The translations under genes were made by a program, and so were the position numbers. From the NCBI GenBank assembly GCA_964432875.1, contig CAYSPJ010000110.1:1-16916 (forward strand): DNA of 16,916 nt, read 5' to 3'. This DNA comes from JACJYE01 sp964432875 (GTDB taxonomy: Bacteria > Bacteroidota > Bacteroidia > Chitinophagales > Saprospiraceae). Below, piece after piece: positions 1-7,381 of this stretch. Positions within the stretch are counted from its first letter, which is position 1; each line of letters opens with the position of its first letter. The notes under the pieces were generated by a model. The model had not been told where the DNA came from. It made no database searches and was given only the letters and a program-made list of their open reading frames with translations.

Positions 1-1
1 T

Positions 2-95
2 TTTTTAGCCACGGATTGCACGGATTTTCACGGAGGGGAGGGCTGGCGAGGGGGGTGCGGTTTTTAGCCACGGATTGCGCGGATTTTCGCGGAGG
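2..95. repeat. Two direct copies of a CACGGA-rich intergenic repeat
   Basis: Two 35-bp copies lie at 2-36 and 61-95, offset by 59 bp. Each has a short T-run, AGC, then three CACGGA-type hexamers spaced 9 and 10 bp apart. The copies differ at only two positions, both A to G, turning the second and third CACGGA of copy 1 into CGCGGA in copy 2. The spacer between them is G-rich and unrelated. Similar CACGGATT-type short repeats are common between genes in many bacterial genomes, but I know of no assigned function. The repeat lies downstream of the DUF3592-like gene, so it could sit in that transcript's 3' end. Confidence 0.8.
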
Positions 96-160
96 CGTTG
101 GCGGCGGTGTACGGAGCTGTAGTTTTTGGGATACAAGTGGGGCCTCTAAAGCTACTCGGC

Positions 161-1063
161 TCAATTTAAGCCCAAAGGAGAGCCATTCCAGATAAAGTAG
201 AGGTTCAGGCCGATGCCAAGGATAGGGAGGATCAGATACAGCGCTTTCGTGGGAGAAGCCAGTGCCAGTGTGCCCCGGCGGGAAATGGCCGGCATATTGG
301 GTGCTGCATCGAATACCACGTTAAAATCCGGTGTGAATTTATCGTACAAGATGATTTCCTGCTCTTCATCCTCCACCTTCCAGGTTTGGTGCGTTTTGCA
401 GGTGGCCGTAAAAGCTCTGCCTCCGGTGCTGAATTCGAAGTAATATTTATAAACCGGGTAGGTAGTGTTGTTGATTTTTATGTAGGATCCGGTGTCTTCC
501 TTGCCGACCATTTTACCGCGGGTGAATGCACCGATTTGCAGCAAGCGGATAGCCCTCAGGTTGTAGCGGAGAGAGCTGATGATCATCCCCAGGCCGGCTA
601 GAGGGAAAATGAGCACGAACAGCACAAAAGACGGGAATATGGCGCGATTGGCCCCCTGGATATGCGACACCTCCGGGGCATTGCCACGATATTTGACGAT
701 GGCCTCATCTCCCACCTCATAAGACTTACCCATGCTATAGCTTTTGCCCGTATAGATTTGCCCATTCACATCGAAGGAGTAGGTGTACCAGTAAACGGTT
801 TGCTCGTTGACCGAGGCATTGGTAGCCTGAAAGGAAGTGATAGCGGCGGGTGCCTCCAGCCAGCCAGTTTTAGGCTCCAGCCAGAACCGAGCTTCGGAAG
901 CGGGGACGAATACCCAAGCAAAAAGACTGCCCAGGGTGAAAAATACCCATCCGAATTGCTGGGTGAAGCCGCCGAATAGAATGGGAGCCTTGGTGAAGAT
1001 ATCCACTTGGCGCGGTGCCGGATCGGTCAGGTTTCGAGATTCGGGCGGTGTGTTGGCTGACAT
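161..1063 (-). CDS. DUF3592-like membrane protein with two repeated modules
   Basis: This encodes 300 residues from the ATG at 1063. The frame stays open upstream to a TTG at 1342, but that part runs inside the preceding gene and is low-complexity Arg/Ser/Cys sequence, so the ATG is preferred. Three hydrophobic segments are visible at about 36-54, 142-164 and 273-291. Two similar soluble modules lie between them. Residues 68-137 carry YTYSFDVNGQIYTGK and VGDEAIVKY. Residues 176-253 carry VYKYYFEFSTGGRAFTA and EQEIILYD. Both fit the DUF3592 pattern of a beta-rich domain ending in a 'V.Y...P' strand. With one helix between them, the modules should face opposite sides of the membrane. The function is unknown. 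It lies 118 bp downstream of the TonB-like gene and may share its transcript. Confidence 0.75.
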   Translation of the reverse strand: MSANTPPESRNLTDPAPRQVDIFTKAPILFGGFTQQFGWVFFTLGSLFAWVFVPASEARFWLEPKTGWLEAPAAITSFQATNASVNEQTVYWYTYSFDVNGQIYTGKSYSMGKSYEVGDEAIVKYRGNAPEVSHIQGANRAIFPSFVLFVLIFPLAGLGMIISSLRYNLRAIRLLQIGAFTRGKMVGKEDTGSYIKINNTTYPVYKYYFEFSTGGRAFTATCKTHQTWKVEDEEQEIILYDKFTPDFNVVFDAAPNMPAISRRGTLALASPTKALYLILPILGIGLNLYFIWNGSPLGLN

Positions 1064-1181
1064 GGCGTTTATGCTTGATGTTTGTTGCTGCGAATCTAAG
1101 TGATTTTCTATCAGGCTTGCGCATTGGCGGCGGAAATTATTCCTCAAGCAGGGGAGGGGCTGGCCGCGTTTCTCCCGCCTG

Positions 1182-2453
1182 CTACAACTTAAACTCCACC
1201 ACATACTGTGCCCGCTGCCCGATCGGGCCCCACTTAGGCCCTTCGCGCAACAGGCGGATGGCCTCTTCGCTACAGCCATAGCCCGGGGAGCGCAACACCT
1301 TGAAGTCCGTCGGCTGGCCATCGGGGGCGATGAGGAAATCAAGCTCTACGGGGCCCGCGATGCCGTTTTCGAGGGCGGCGGGAGGGTATTGTAGCGAGCG
1401 GCGCAGATAATCTTCGAACGGCTTGAAACCGCCTTGTGGAGCTGGGCTCGCCGATGGGGCTGCCAGCGCTTTAGCGGGAGCCGTTTCGGCTGCCCTGGTC
1501 CGCTTGGGCATCATTTTCTTGTCGGCAATTACGGTTACTTCCTGCATAGCCATCTCCTGATGAGAGAGCTGGACCTCGATGGAGTCACCTGCTTTTGCGG
1601 ATAGCCGGGCGGGTGCATAGCCAGTATAAGTGATTTCCAGCGTCTGCTGCCCTTCATTATCCAGCGCCAATTGAAAATTCCCGTATAAATCCGTCACAGC
1701 GCCACGGTTGGTACCGGGGAGCAGGATGGTAGCCCCGATGAGGGGGGTGCCTGTTTCGTCGGTGATGCGGCCGGTGACCAAGTTCGTCGGGCTGGGTGGC
1801 GTGGTGGCAGCGAGGTCGAATTGTCGTGCCGTAAGGGGGGCTGGCGGGAGAGCCGGAGCACTTGGCGACGGCTCTGCCGCTGCGGCAGGCGGTATTTCCT
1901 GGATGGTCAGAGCATCATCTAGAAGGTGGGCCGGGGCCTCTTCGGCAAATTGTGGTGCGGCCGGTTTAGGCACCGAATACTCGGCGGGGCCGGAGCGGCC
2001 TGGGGCGGCGGCTATTTCGGTAACGGGAGGGGCTGCTGCGCTTCCTGGCGACGACTGCGGGCCGGGGCCAGGCACCTCTTCTGTTTTTGCTGGGGGTAAG
2101 GCAGCTTCTTCGGCCGAGTGCAGCGCCAGCTCTGGCGTGCTGCGCTGCTCAGGGGCGAAATACCTCAGCCCTACCGCGAGGAGCACCACTGCCGCAACGG
2201 CCGCCGCGATGCGCGGCAAATAGAACCAGCCGCCGCGCTTTTCCCGGCTATAGGCCCGCACCCGTGCTTTGAGGCTGGCTACCCGCTGCTCGTGTTCACC
2301 TTCGGGCAGGCGGCGCAGGCCTTCCAGCGCTTCGGCCAGGAAAGGGTCGGCGGCGGCCTGCTGATCGAGCTGCTGCTCGTCTGCATAGCGGGCATCTCCC
2401 CGCAGCCACTGCCGCAAGAGTTCCACAGGCTGATATGTCGGTCGTTTCTTCAT
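1182..2453 (-). CDS. Anti-sigma-like / CarboxypepD_reg / TonB C-terminal hybrid membrane protein
   Basis: This encodes 423 residues from the ATG at 2453, 7 bp after the sigma-factor stop. A TTG at 2474 would overlap the sigma gene and add seven residues; the ATG is preferred. The cytoplasmic N-terminus (1-75) is charged and helical, with a LLRQWLRGDA start and an ALEGL segment like the short cytoplasmic parts of anti-sigma proteins. One transmembrane helix follows at about 81-98. Residues 105-220 are a Pro/Ala/Glu-rich periplasmic linker. Residues 225-305 match the carboxypeptidase-regulatory-like beta-sandwich (VTGRITDETGTPLIGAT, then VTDLYGNF). Residues 343-423 match the TonB C-terminal fold (YPPAALENGIAGPVELDF, FKVLRSPGYGCSEEAIRLL). 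The sigma gene next door suggests a role in restraining it, and the TonB domain suggests contact with an outer-membrane receptor or another periplasmic partner. The anti-sigma role is inferred from context. Confidence 0.8.
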   Translation of the reverse strand: MKKRPTYQPVELLRQWLRGDARYADEQQLDQQAAADPFLAEALEGLRRLPEGEHEQRVASLKARVRAYSREKRGGWFYLPRIAAAVAAVVLLAVGLRYFAPEQRSTPELALHSAEEAALPPAKTEEVPGPGPQSSPGSAAAPPVTEIAAAPGRSGPAEYSVPKPAAPQFAEEAPAHLLDDALTIQEIPPAAAAEPSPSAPALPPAPLTARQFDLAATTPPSPTNLVTGRITDETGTPLIGATILLPGTNRGAVTDLYGNFQLALDNEGQQTLEITYTGYAPARLSAKAGDSIEVQLSHQEMAMQEVTVIADKKMMPKRTRAAETAPAKALAAPSASPAPQGGFKPFEDYLRRSLQYPPAALENGIAGPVELDFLIAPDGQPTDFKVLRSPGYGCSEEAIRLLREGPKWGPIGQRAQYVVEFKL

Positions 2454-2460
2454 GTTCACA

Positions 2461-3057
2461 TTACTGCTGCTCAAGCTCGCTGCGCGCAGCTTGGCGTTCC
2501 ATGCAAATCTTCAGGTTGCGCCGGCCATTTTGGATATGTGAGCGCACTTTGCCTAGTGGCTCGCCTTCCCGCTCCGCAATTTGCTGATAGGAATACCCTT
2601 CCAAATAAAAAGCCTGTACGCATTGCTTTTGTTTTTCCGGCAAGCCCTCCAGGCATTCCTGTAAGTGGCGCGCCTGCCCGTTGTCTGTTGGGCTTTCTAG
2701 AGTATGATGCTGGCCAGGGATAAATTGCATAAGCGAGGGGTCGGTGTTTTCCACTGGCTGGCGGTTGGCCTGGCGCAACTGCATCAGGCAGTGGTTTTTT
2801 GCCACCACGTACAGCCAGCTTTTGAAGTTGTGGATATCGTGCTCCCGCGCTTTGATGACAAGGGATTCGAAGATGGCCATGCTGGCATCTTCGGCTTGCT
2901 GTTCGCCCTTCAGGTACTTGAGGCAAAGGCCGTAAACCAGCTCCGCATAGCGCTCGAAGAGCCGCCCCAGCCAGGCCAATTCGCCAGTAGACTGGTAGCG
3001 CTGCAGCAGTTCCTGGTCGGAGTGTTCGCTGGATCGTGCCTGGAGGAAGCGGAGCAT
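2461..3057 (-). CDS. ECF-type RNA polymerase sigma factor
   Basis: This is a sigma-70 family ECF factor directing RNA polymerase to a specific promoter set. From the ATG at 3057 it has 198 residues. Region 2 covers about 26-95, including ELVYGLCLKYLKGEQQAEDA and the FKSWLYVVAKNHCLMQLR segment. Region 4 covers about 136-186, with a helix-turn-helix around LEGYSYQQIAEREGEPLGKV followed by RSHIQNGRRNLK. An in-frame ATG at 3147 would add 30 basic residues. I prefer 3057 because family members usually start about 15-20 residues before the 'ELLQRY' helix, as this one then does. The partner TonB-type membrane gene begins 7 bp downstream, which implies co-transcription. The gene is divergent from the TPM-domain gene. 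Confidence 0.9.
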   Translation of the reverse strand: MLRFLQARSSEHSDQELLQRYQSTGELAWLGRLFERYAELVYGLCLKYLKGEQQAEDASMAIFESLVIKAREHDIHNFKSWLYVVAKNHCLMQLRQANRQPVENTDPSLMQFIPGQHHTLESPTDNGQARHLQECLEGLPEKQKQCVQAFYLEGYSYQQIAEREGEPLGKVRSHIQNGRRNLKICMERQAARSELEQQ

Positions 3058-3198
3058 TAGCTGTTTGTGCTTGCGTTTAGGGCGGTAAATTACGCATTTT
3101 TTGGGAAGGCCCGATGATATTTGCCTGCCGCTTGGCCGGCCAGCCATCAGCAGCTATAAAATAAGAGCCGGCCATTTAGCGCGATACGGATGATTTAT

Positions 3199-3206
3199 TA
3201 CCTTTA
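3199..3206 (+). promoter_or_regulatory. Possible Bacteroidota -7 element for the TPM-domain gene
   Basis: TACCTTTA matches the Bacteroidota -7 consensus TAnnTTTG at five of six fixed positions and lies 26 bp before the ATG at 3233. No clear TTTG -33 element sits at the expected distance, so the call rests on the -7 match alone. Confidence 0.3.
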
Positions 3207-3232
3207 AGCCGCAAAATCAGAAAAACCACGAT

Positions 3233-4537
3233 ATGAAAAACATGCCCGGTTCGCCTTCCAGATCACATCAGAGGGAGTCGCTGCCTACAACAAGCTACGG
3301 ACAGTTATCCAAGTGGCTAAGGATTGCCCTCCTACCTTTTCTGTTGGGCTTTAGCGTTATCATCGCTTTTGGGCAGCGGGCCTATACGCCCGAGTCTATC
3401 CCTGACCCGAAGCGCAGCGGGGGCGGTTATGTCAGCAATCCCGATGCGATTATTTCTACCGCGGATGTTGCCCAACTGAATAGCCTCATTGCCGAACTGG
3501 AGCAAAATTCCAGCGCGCAGATCGCGGTGGTCATCGTCAATAGTATTGGGCAGGAAAACCCCAAGGATTTTGCGACCCGCCTCTTTGCACACTGGGGCAT
3601 TGGGCAAGCTGGCATCGACAATGGCCTGCTCATCTTTACCGTCATGGATCAGCGGCGCACCGAGTTTGAAACTGGCTACGGGCTAGAAGCGGTGTTGCCC
3701 GATGCGATCTGTTACCGCATCGGCATGCAGGAACTGGTACCTTATTTCCGCGAAGGGCAGTACGGGCAGGGCCTCTTGGCTACGGTGAGCCGCATCAAGG
3801 CCACCCTGGAAGACCCCGCAGCACTGGAAGAGATACGCCTGGAAACCAGTGGGCAGCGCGGGGCCGCCAGCCCCATCCCCGGCACGCCCTTGATACTGGG
3901 GTGGTACCTTATCCTCAATGCCCTTTTCCACCTCATCCTGCTGGTCTGGCTCCTTTATACGGCTTACAGCAAACAAGACCTCTTCGACCGCTATCGGTCT
4001 ATTCGGCGGGTCTATGGCATCTTCTTCATTTTTATTTTCCCCATCCCTTACCTGGCCGTGTATTTCTACTTGCGCCATCGGCTGGCGTATCTGCGCAATC
4101 ACCCGCGCTACAGCTCGGTCAATGGCAAGCTGATGCATAAGCTCAGCGAAGAGGAAGACGACGATTTTTTGGAAAGCGGACAGGTGACCGAGGAGGAAAT
4201 TGGCTCCGTGGATTACGATGTCTGGGTGACGGATGAACGGGATGACGTCCTCATCCTGCGCTATGCCAAGCGCTTTTCTAAATATCATTCTTGCCCCAAA
4301 TGCAAGTACCGCACGTATTTCCATGAGCGCACCCGGACGATCCGCGCTGCCACCTACAGCAGTTCAGGGCAACAGGAAGTCATCTACGCTTGCAAAAATT
4401 GCCATTACGTGGAGCGCAGTCTAATCACCATCCCCAAAAAGACGCGCTCTTCAAGTGGCAGTGGCGGCGGCGGCGGCGGCGGCGGCTCCTGGGGCGGCGG
4501 CCGCTCCGGCGGCGGCGGCGGCGGGGTGAGTTGGTGA
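3233..4537 (+). CDS. TPM-domain (YgcG-like) membrane protein with zinc ribbon and Gly-rich tail
   Basis: This encodes 434 residues. A membrane segment or signal anchor lies at about 31-48. The TPM domain spans about 51-192, with the family hallmarks AQIAVVIVNSIG, GIDNGLLIFTV and FETGYGLEAVLPDA. Two transmembrane helices follow at about 219-244 and 261-283. After an acidic stretch (306-322, EEEDDDFLESG) comes a four-cysteine zinc-ribbon-like element, CPKC at 354-357 and CKNC at 387-390. The C-terminus is a glycine run ending SGGGGGGVSW, typical of the family. TPM proteins (YgcG, Psb32, MOLO-1) are linked to membrane-protein maintenance, and some show phosphatase activity, but the role here is unknown. 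The TPM domain should be periplasmic and the zinc ribbon, after the third membrane segment, on the opposite face or a re-entrant position; topology is inferred. The tail is encoded by GGC repeats. Confidence 0.85.
   Translation: MKNMPGSPSRSHQRESLPTTSYGQLSKWLRIALLPFLLGFSVIIAFGQRAYTPESIPDPKRSGGGYVSNPDAIISTADVAQLNSLIAELEQNSSAQIAVVIVNSIGQENPKDFATRLFAHWGIGQAGIDNGLLIFTVMDQRRTEFETGYGLEAVLPDAICYRIGMQELVPYFREGQYGQGLLATVSRIKATLEDPAALEEIRLETSGQRGAASPIPGTPLILGWYLILNALFHLILLVWLLYTAYSKQDLFDRYRSIRRVYGIFFIFIFPIPYLAVYFYLRHRLAYLRNHPRYSSVNGKLMHKLSEEEDDDFLESGQVTEEEIGSVDYDVWVTDERDDVLILRYAKRFSKYHSCPKCKYRTYFHERTRTIRAATYSSSGQQEVIYACKNCHYVERSLITIPKKTRSSSGSGGGGGGGGSWGGGRSGGGGGGVSW
4463..4524 (+). repeat. GGC trinucleotide microsatellite inside the TPM gene
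   Basis: Eight uninterrupted GGC units lie at 4463-4486. Further GGC runs follow at 4493-4500 and 4508-4522 (five units). They encode the polyglycine tail just before the stop at 4535-4537. In-frame slippage would change glycine number without breaking the gene. Confidence 0.85.
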
Positions 4538-4766
4538 ATACTGATTTCTGGCTTAATGATGAAGCGTATCAATGGACAGGCTGTATCTAGCCGCATTGTG
4601 CCGAATAGCCGAAAACAGGGAAACTATTCAGCATGATGTAAAAAGCTACGAGTGGCGAGCTTCTAGCCGCGAGTTTAAACACTGCTACAAGATTCCGCCA
4701 ATTCTAAACCAGAAAAAATAGGGACATTTTCACTAAGAAGAAGCTTCATATTGAGAAGATTGCCCT
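4538..4766. other. Convergent intergenic gap with no gene recognised
   Basis: This 229-bp stretch separates the ends of the TPM gene (plus) and the glycosyltransferase gene (minus). It is more AT-rich than the flanks. I see no hairpin followed by a T-run that would make a convincing terminator in either direction. At 4648-4674 a GCTACGAG-type segment is imperfectly repeated (GCGAGCTTCTAGCCGCGAG), with a related piece at 7171-7183. Confidence 0.5.
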
Positions 4767-6284
4767 TCACTGCCCCAACACGCGCGTTACCACCTCTTCC
4801 CAAAACGCCGCCATAGGCTGGCGGGGTTCGCGGCACAGATATACTGTAGTGCCGCGTTCGCGGGCATAAGGGTTGGAAATGGACCCGATGGGTTGAATAT
4901 TGTCGAACAGGGCGCGGATATCCTCGCCCAATTCGTCGTTGATATAGATCAGAGCGGTTGCACTAATATGGCGCGGCAGCCAGAGGCGGTAGGTGTCGCT
5001 GAAGCTGACCGCAGGTGGTAGGCCCTGTCGGTGGGTGTAATACTCCACGGCACCAGCCTGGCCGTAATTTTCGCAGTAGAGGATAAACTCCTCGCTGCCT
5101 GCTGCTTTGCTGGCCTTTAGCGCCAGTTGGCCCAACTCCTCCCAGCCGAGCATGTCGGCATAGTCCTGAGGCAAGTGGTGCACTTGCCCATCTTCCCAGC
5201 GCATCGGTCCGTCGAAGCCAGCTTTTTCAATAGCGCCCTGGCAGTAATTCAGCATCTGTGGCAAGGGCAGTACTGGCAGCCCCAGCGGCAGAGCGGGCAG
5301 CAGGATTATCAGCATCAAGAGCGGCAATGCGATCCGTAGCCAGAGAGCCCGGGCATAGCCTTCCCACCATACTGCCCCGGCTGCGATGAGCATGGGGTAT
5401 AGCCCCAGGGTGTAATAGGGCTTGCCTCGCAGCAGTAGTAACAATAGGAAGACGATTACAAAATACCACCCCAGTACCCGATAGCGCCGATATGTTGGTT
5501 GGAAGAGGGCAATCAGCCCCGCCAGCCAGATGGGGATGACCGACAGGTTCATAAATAACTGCCCAATGAGGAAGTCTTTAATCCGCACGTTGACCAGCTG
5601 GTTTTCGGCCAACCCCTGCAAGTGGGCTACTACTGGAAAGCCATGATGGTATTGCCAAATCAGGTTGGGCAGTATCAGGGCTAGGGCGATTAAGGACGCC
5701 AGAGCACTGGCCCGCCACCGCCATACGCTCCGGTAAGGGCTGAGCAACAAGGCTCCCCCCATGCCCAACACGGCGAAGCCGAGCGAGTATTTATTGAGCA
5801 GGCCTAGTCCGGCGGCCAGTCCAAAGTAGAGGATATAGCGCTTGTTTTCCGTATTGATATAGCAAATGACCAGATAGGCCAGCAGCGACCAGAAGAAGAT
5901 ATCGAGGATGACGGGTTGGAAAAGCATGCCCGGCCGCAAGTTGGCTGGCGTGAGCAGCATCGCCGCCCCGGCCAGGAATTGGGCATAGCGCCCGCCGCCC
6001 AGTTGCCGCGCCATAAGCACCGCCAGCACCAGCACGGCACTGCTCACCAGCGCCGGGAAAAGCCGGATGGCGAAAAGGCTGTCGCCTGCGGTCGCCTGCA
6101 GTAAAGCGCTAATCCAGCCGATCAGGGGTGGGTTCGACCAGTAACCCCAATCCAGGTGGCGGCCCAGAGCCAGGTAGAGGAATTCATCGCGGTGGAATCC
6201 CCACAGCGTATTGGCGTACAGATGGATGGCGAGCTTGGCTGCTAGCAATGCAGCCAGAGGGCGCCAGTATAATGGGTTTTGCAC
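4767..6284 (-). CDS. GT39/ArnT-like polytopic glycosyltransferase
   Basis: This encodes 505 residues from a GTG at 6284. It is the only usable start, because the frame closes upstream at a TAA without another ATG. The protein is largely hydrophobic, with roughly ten or more transmembrane segments between residues 8 and 350. A soluble C-terminal tail of about 150 residues should face the periplasm. The first external loop carries the superfamily signature: HRDEFLYLAL (Asp33-Glu34) and GYWSNPPLIGW (about 47-57). In PMT/ArnT-type enzymes the acidic residues of this loop act in catalysis. Relatives move a sugar from a polyprenyl-phosphate donor to a lipid or protein at the outer face of the inner membrane. 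The acceptor and sugar cannot be read from the sequence. It lies 127 bp downstream of the OmpA-type gene on the same strand; no functional link is obvious. Confidence 0.85.
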   Translation of the reverse strand: MQNPLYWRPLAALLAAKLAIHLYANTLWGFHRDEFLYLALGRHLDWGYWSNPPLIGWISALLQATAGDSLFAIRLFPALVSSAVLVLAVLMARQLGGGRYAQFLAGAAMLLTPANLRPGMLFQPVILDIFFWSLLAYLVICYINTENKRYILYFGLAAGLGLLNKYSLGFAVLGMGGALLLSPYRSVWRWRASALASLIALALILPNLIWQYHHGFPVVAHLQGLAENQLVNVRIKDFLIGQLFMNLSVIPIWLAGLIALFQPTYRRYRVLGWYFVIVFLLLLLLRGKPYYTLGLYPMLIAAGAVWWEGYARALWLRIALPLLMLIILLPALPLGLPVLPLPQMLNYCQGAIEKAGFDGPMRWEDGQVHHLPQDYADMLGWEELGQLALKASKAAGSEEFILYCENYGQAGAVEYYTHRQGLPPAVSFSDTYRLWLPRHISATALIYINDELGEDIRALFDNIQPIGSISNPYARERGTTVYLCREPRQPMAAFWEEVVTRVLGQ

Positions 6285-6411
6285 AATATCTTGGTGTTTG
6301 ATGCCATCAGGGGTAAGGGCTTACAGCTCCTATCGAAATGGCGTTGCTGATTTCCCTGCCCTAGAAAAAGCAAAAGATGGTGCCCCGGATGAGCGAACCT
6401 TCTGCCTGGAA

Positions 6412-7089
6412 CTACGCTCCTACATCCCCCCGTTTAGCCGCCCGCTTCAGTTTTTTATTGGCGAAAATGGCTACTTCTACGCGGCGGTTCTGCTGCCGGC
6501 CACTGGCGGTTTCATTGTCGGCGATCGGCTGGTTCTCGCCATAGCCGATGGTGATAAGCCGGTCTTTGCTCACGGCTTGCCGGATAAGGTAATTGGAAAC
6601 GGATTGGGCTCGCCGTTCCGACAGGCTTTGGTTTAGCTCGTCGGAGCCGGTGCTATCCGTATGGCCTTCGATGAGGACGTCGGTGTCTGAGTATTTGTTG
6701 AGGATGCGGGCCAATTCGTTGAGGTTGCTTTGGGTGGTGCTACGCAAGCTGTGCGAGTTGACGTCAAACAGCAGCCCGGAGTCAAAAGTGATGAGGATCC
6801 CCTCGCCTACCCGGGTCACGGTAGCGCCCTTCATGTCGCGGCGGATCTCGTCGGCTTGTTTGTCCATATAGCGCCCGATCAGCGCGCCGGCTGCGCCGCC
6901 GATGGCGGCACCAATAATGGCACCTTCGGCAGTTTTGCCTTTTTTACTGCCAATGGCAGCGCCGGCCGCGCCCCCGGCCGCCGCGCCGATGGCGGCACCT
7001 TTGGCAGTGCGGCTCTTACAACCTCCGGCGGCCAGCAAGAGGGCCAGGCTCAGGAGTAATAGCTTGGACAAGGTCATGAATCGGTTCAT
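6412..7089 (-). CDS. OmpA-family lipoprotein with duplicated glycine zipper (YiaD-like)
   Basis: This encodes 225 residues from the ATG at 7089; ATG at 7077 is also possible. The N-terminus is a hydrophobic signal ending in LAAGGC, with Cys24 as the likely lipidated residue, although the lipobox is not perfect. Two glycine-zipper blocks follow, about 31-47 (GAAIGAAAGGAAGAAIG) and 56-72 (GAIIGAAIGGAAGALIG), separated by a basic linker. The OmpA-like peptidoglycan-binding domain spans about 97-208. It includes IEGHTDSTG (Asp145), LSERRAQSVSNYL (about 156-168) and the final NRRVEV strand. The arrangement matches E. coli YiaD-type proteins, which tether the outer membrane to peptidoglycan. A Bacteroidota-like promoter lies just upstream. 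The short Lys/Arg-rich tail (212-220) lies past the domain. Confidence 0.9.
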   Translation of the reverse strand: MNRFMTLSKLLLLSLALLLAAGGCKSRTAKGAAIGAAAGGAAGAAIGSKKGKTAEGAIIGAAIGGAAGALIGRYMDKQADEIRRDMKGATVTRVGEGILITFDSGLLFDVNSHSLRSTTQSNLNELARILNKYSDTDVLIEGHTDSTGSDELNQSLSERRAQSVSNYLIRQAVSKDRLITIGYGENQPIADNETASGRQQNRRVEVAIFANKKLKRAAKRGDVGA

Positions 7090-7110
7090 CGGTTTTGGCT
7101 GTTTTGCAGG

Positions 7111-7143
7111 TAAAAATAAATCATTTCGGTTTAAATTTACAAA
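7111..7143 (-). promoter_or_regulatory. Candidate Bacteroidota promoter for the OmpA-type gene
   Basis: On the minus strand a TTTG (7143-7140) is followed after 21 nt by TATTTTTA (7118-7111). This fits the -33 TTTG / -7 TAnnTTTG pattern except for the last base. Transcription would start near 7105, giving a leader of about 15 nt before the ATG at 7089. Confidence 0.45.
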
Positions 7144-7185
7144 ACGCGGCCGCTACAGGTGAAAAATTCAGGCTACGAGCTTCAA

Positions 7186-7209
7186 TCCCGCCTCACTACG
7201 TTCGGACGG
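7186..7209. repeat. Diverged copy of a TCCCGC...TTCGGACGG module
   Basis: This segment begins TCCCGCCTCACTACGTTCGG and resembles the two modules at 7455-7481 and 7552-7578, which read TCCCGCTCTCGCTGCGCTCG before a CCGGGA end. The shared core is TC(A/G)CT(A/G)CG(T/C)TCG. It is probably an older copy of the same intergenic element. Confidence 0.4.
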
Positions 7210-7296
7210 TAAGTCGCTAGTACTGAAGGCACTAAATAACCGATTATTTTAAACAGAAGCAGTATCTTGATAACCAAGACAGCACCACTACTGCCC

Positions 7297-7365
7297 TCCC
7301 GCTCAAGAAAATCTAATCTCGCCCTACCCTACGGGCAGGTCTCGAAGATTTTCTAAAGAGCGGGA
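7297..7365. repeat. Long imperfect inverted repeat (hairpin)
   Basis: The arms TCCCGCTC (7297-7304) plus AGAAAATCT (7306-7314) pair exactly with AGATTTTCT (7346-7354) plus GAGCGGGA (7358-7365). This gives 17 base pairs with a small 1-versus-3-nt internal bulge. The 31-nt loop contains a second small stem, GCCC (7321-7324) with GGGC (7333-7336). No T-run follows on either strand, so it is not a typical intrinsic terminator. It lies between the S9 peptidase gene and the OmpA-type gene, both on the minus strand, and could stabilise or process the peptidase transcript. Confidence 0.8.
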
Positions 7366-7381
7366 TGTACCAGCTTCGCTC

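Noticed and set aside
1064..1342. N-terminal extension of the DUF3592-like protein from a TTG
   Set aside because: It runs across the intergenic gap into the 3' end of the TonB-like gene and lacks any family-like sequence.
4405..4596. Proline-rich small protein on the minus strand opposite the TPM tail
   Set aside because: It is the reverse complement of the GGC-coded glycine tail, so its proline run is a by-product.
7297..7365. Intrinsic transcription terminator
   Set aside because: The stem is strong but no T-run follows in either direction and the loop is long, so it is listed as an inverted repeat only.
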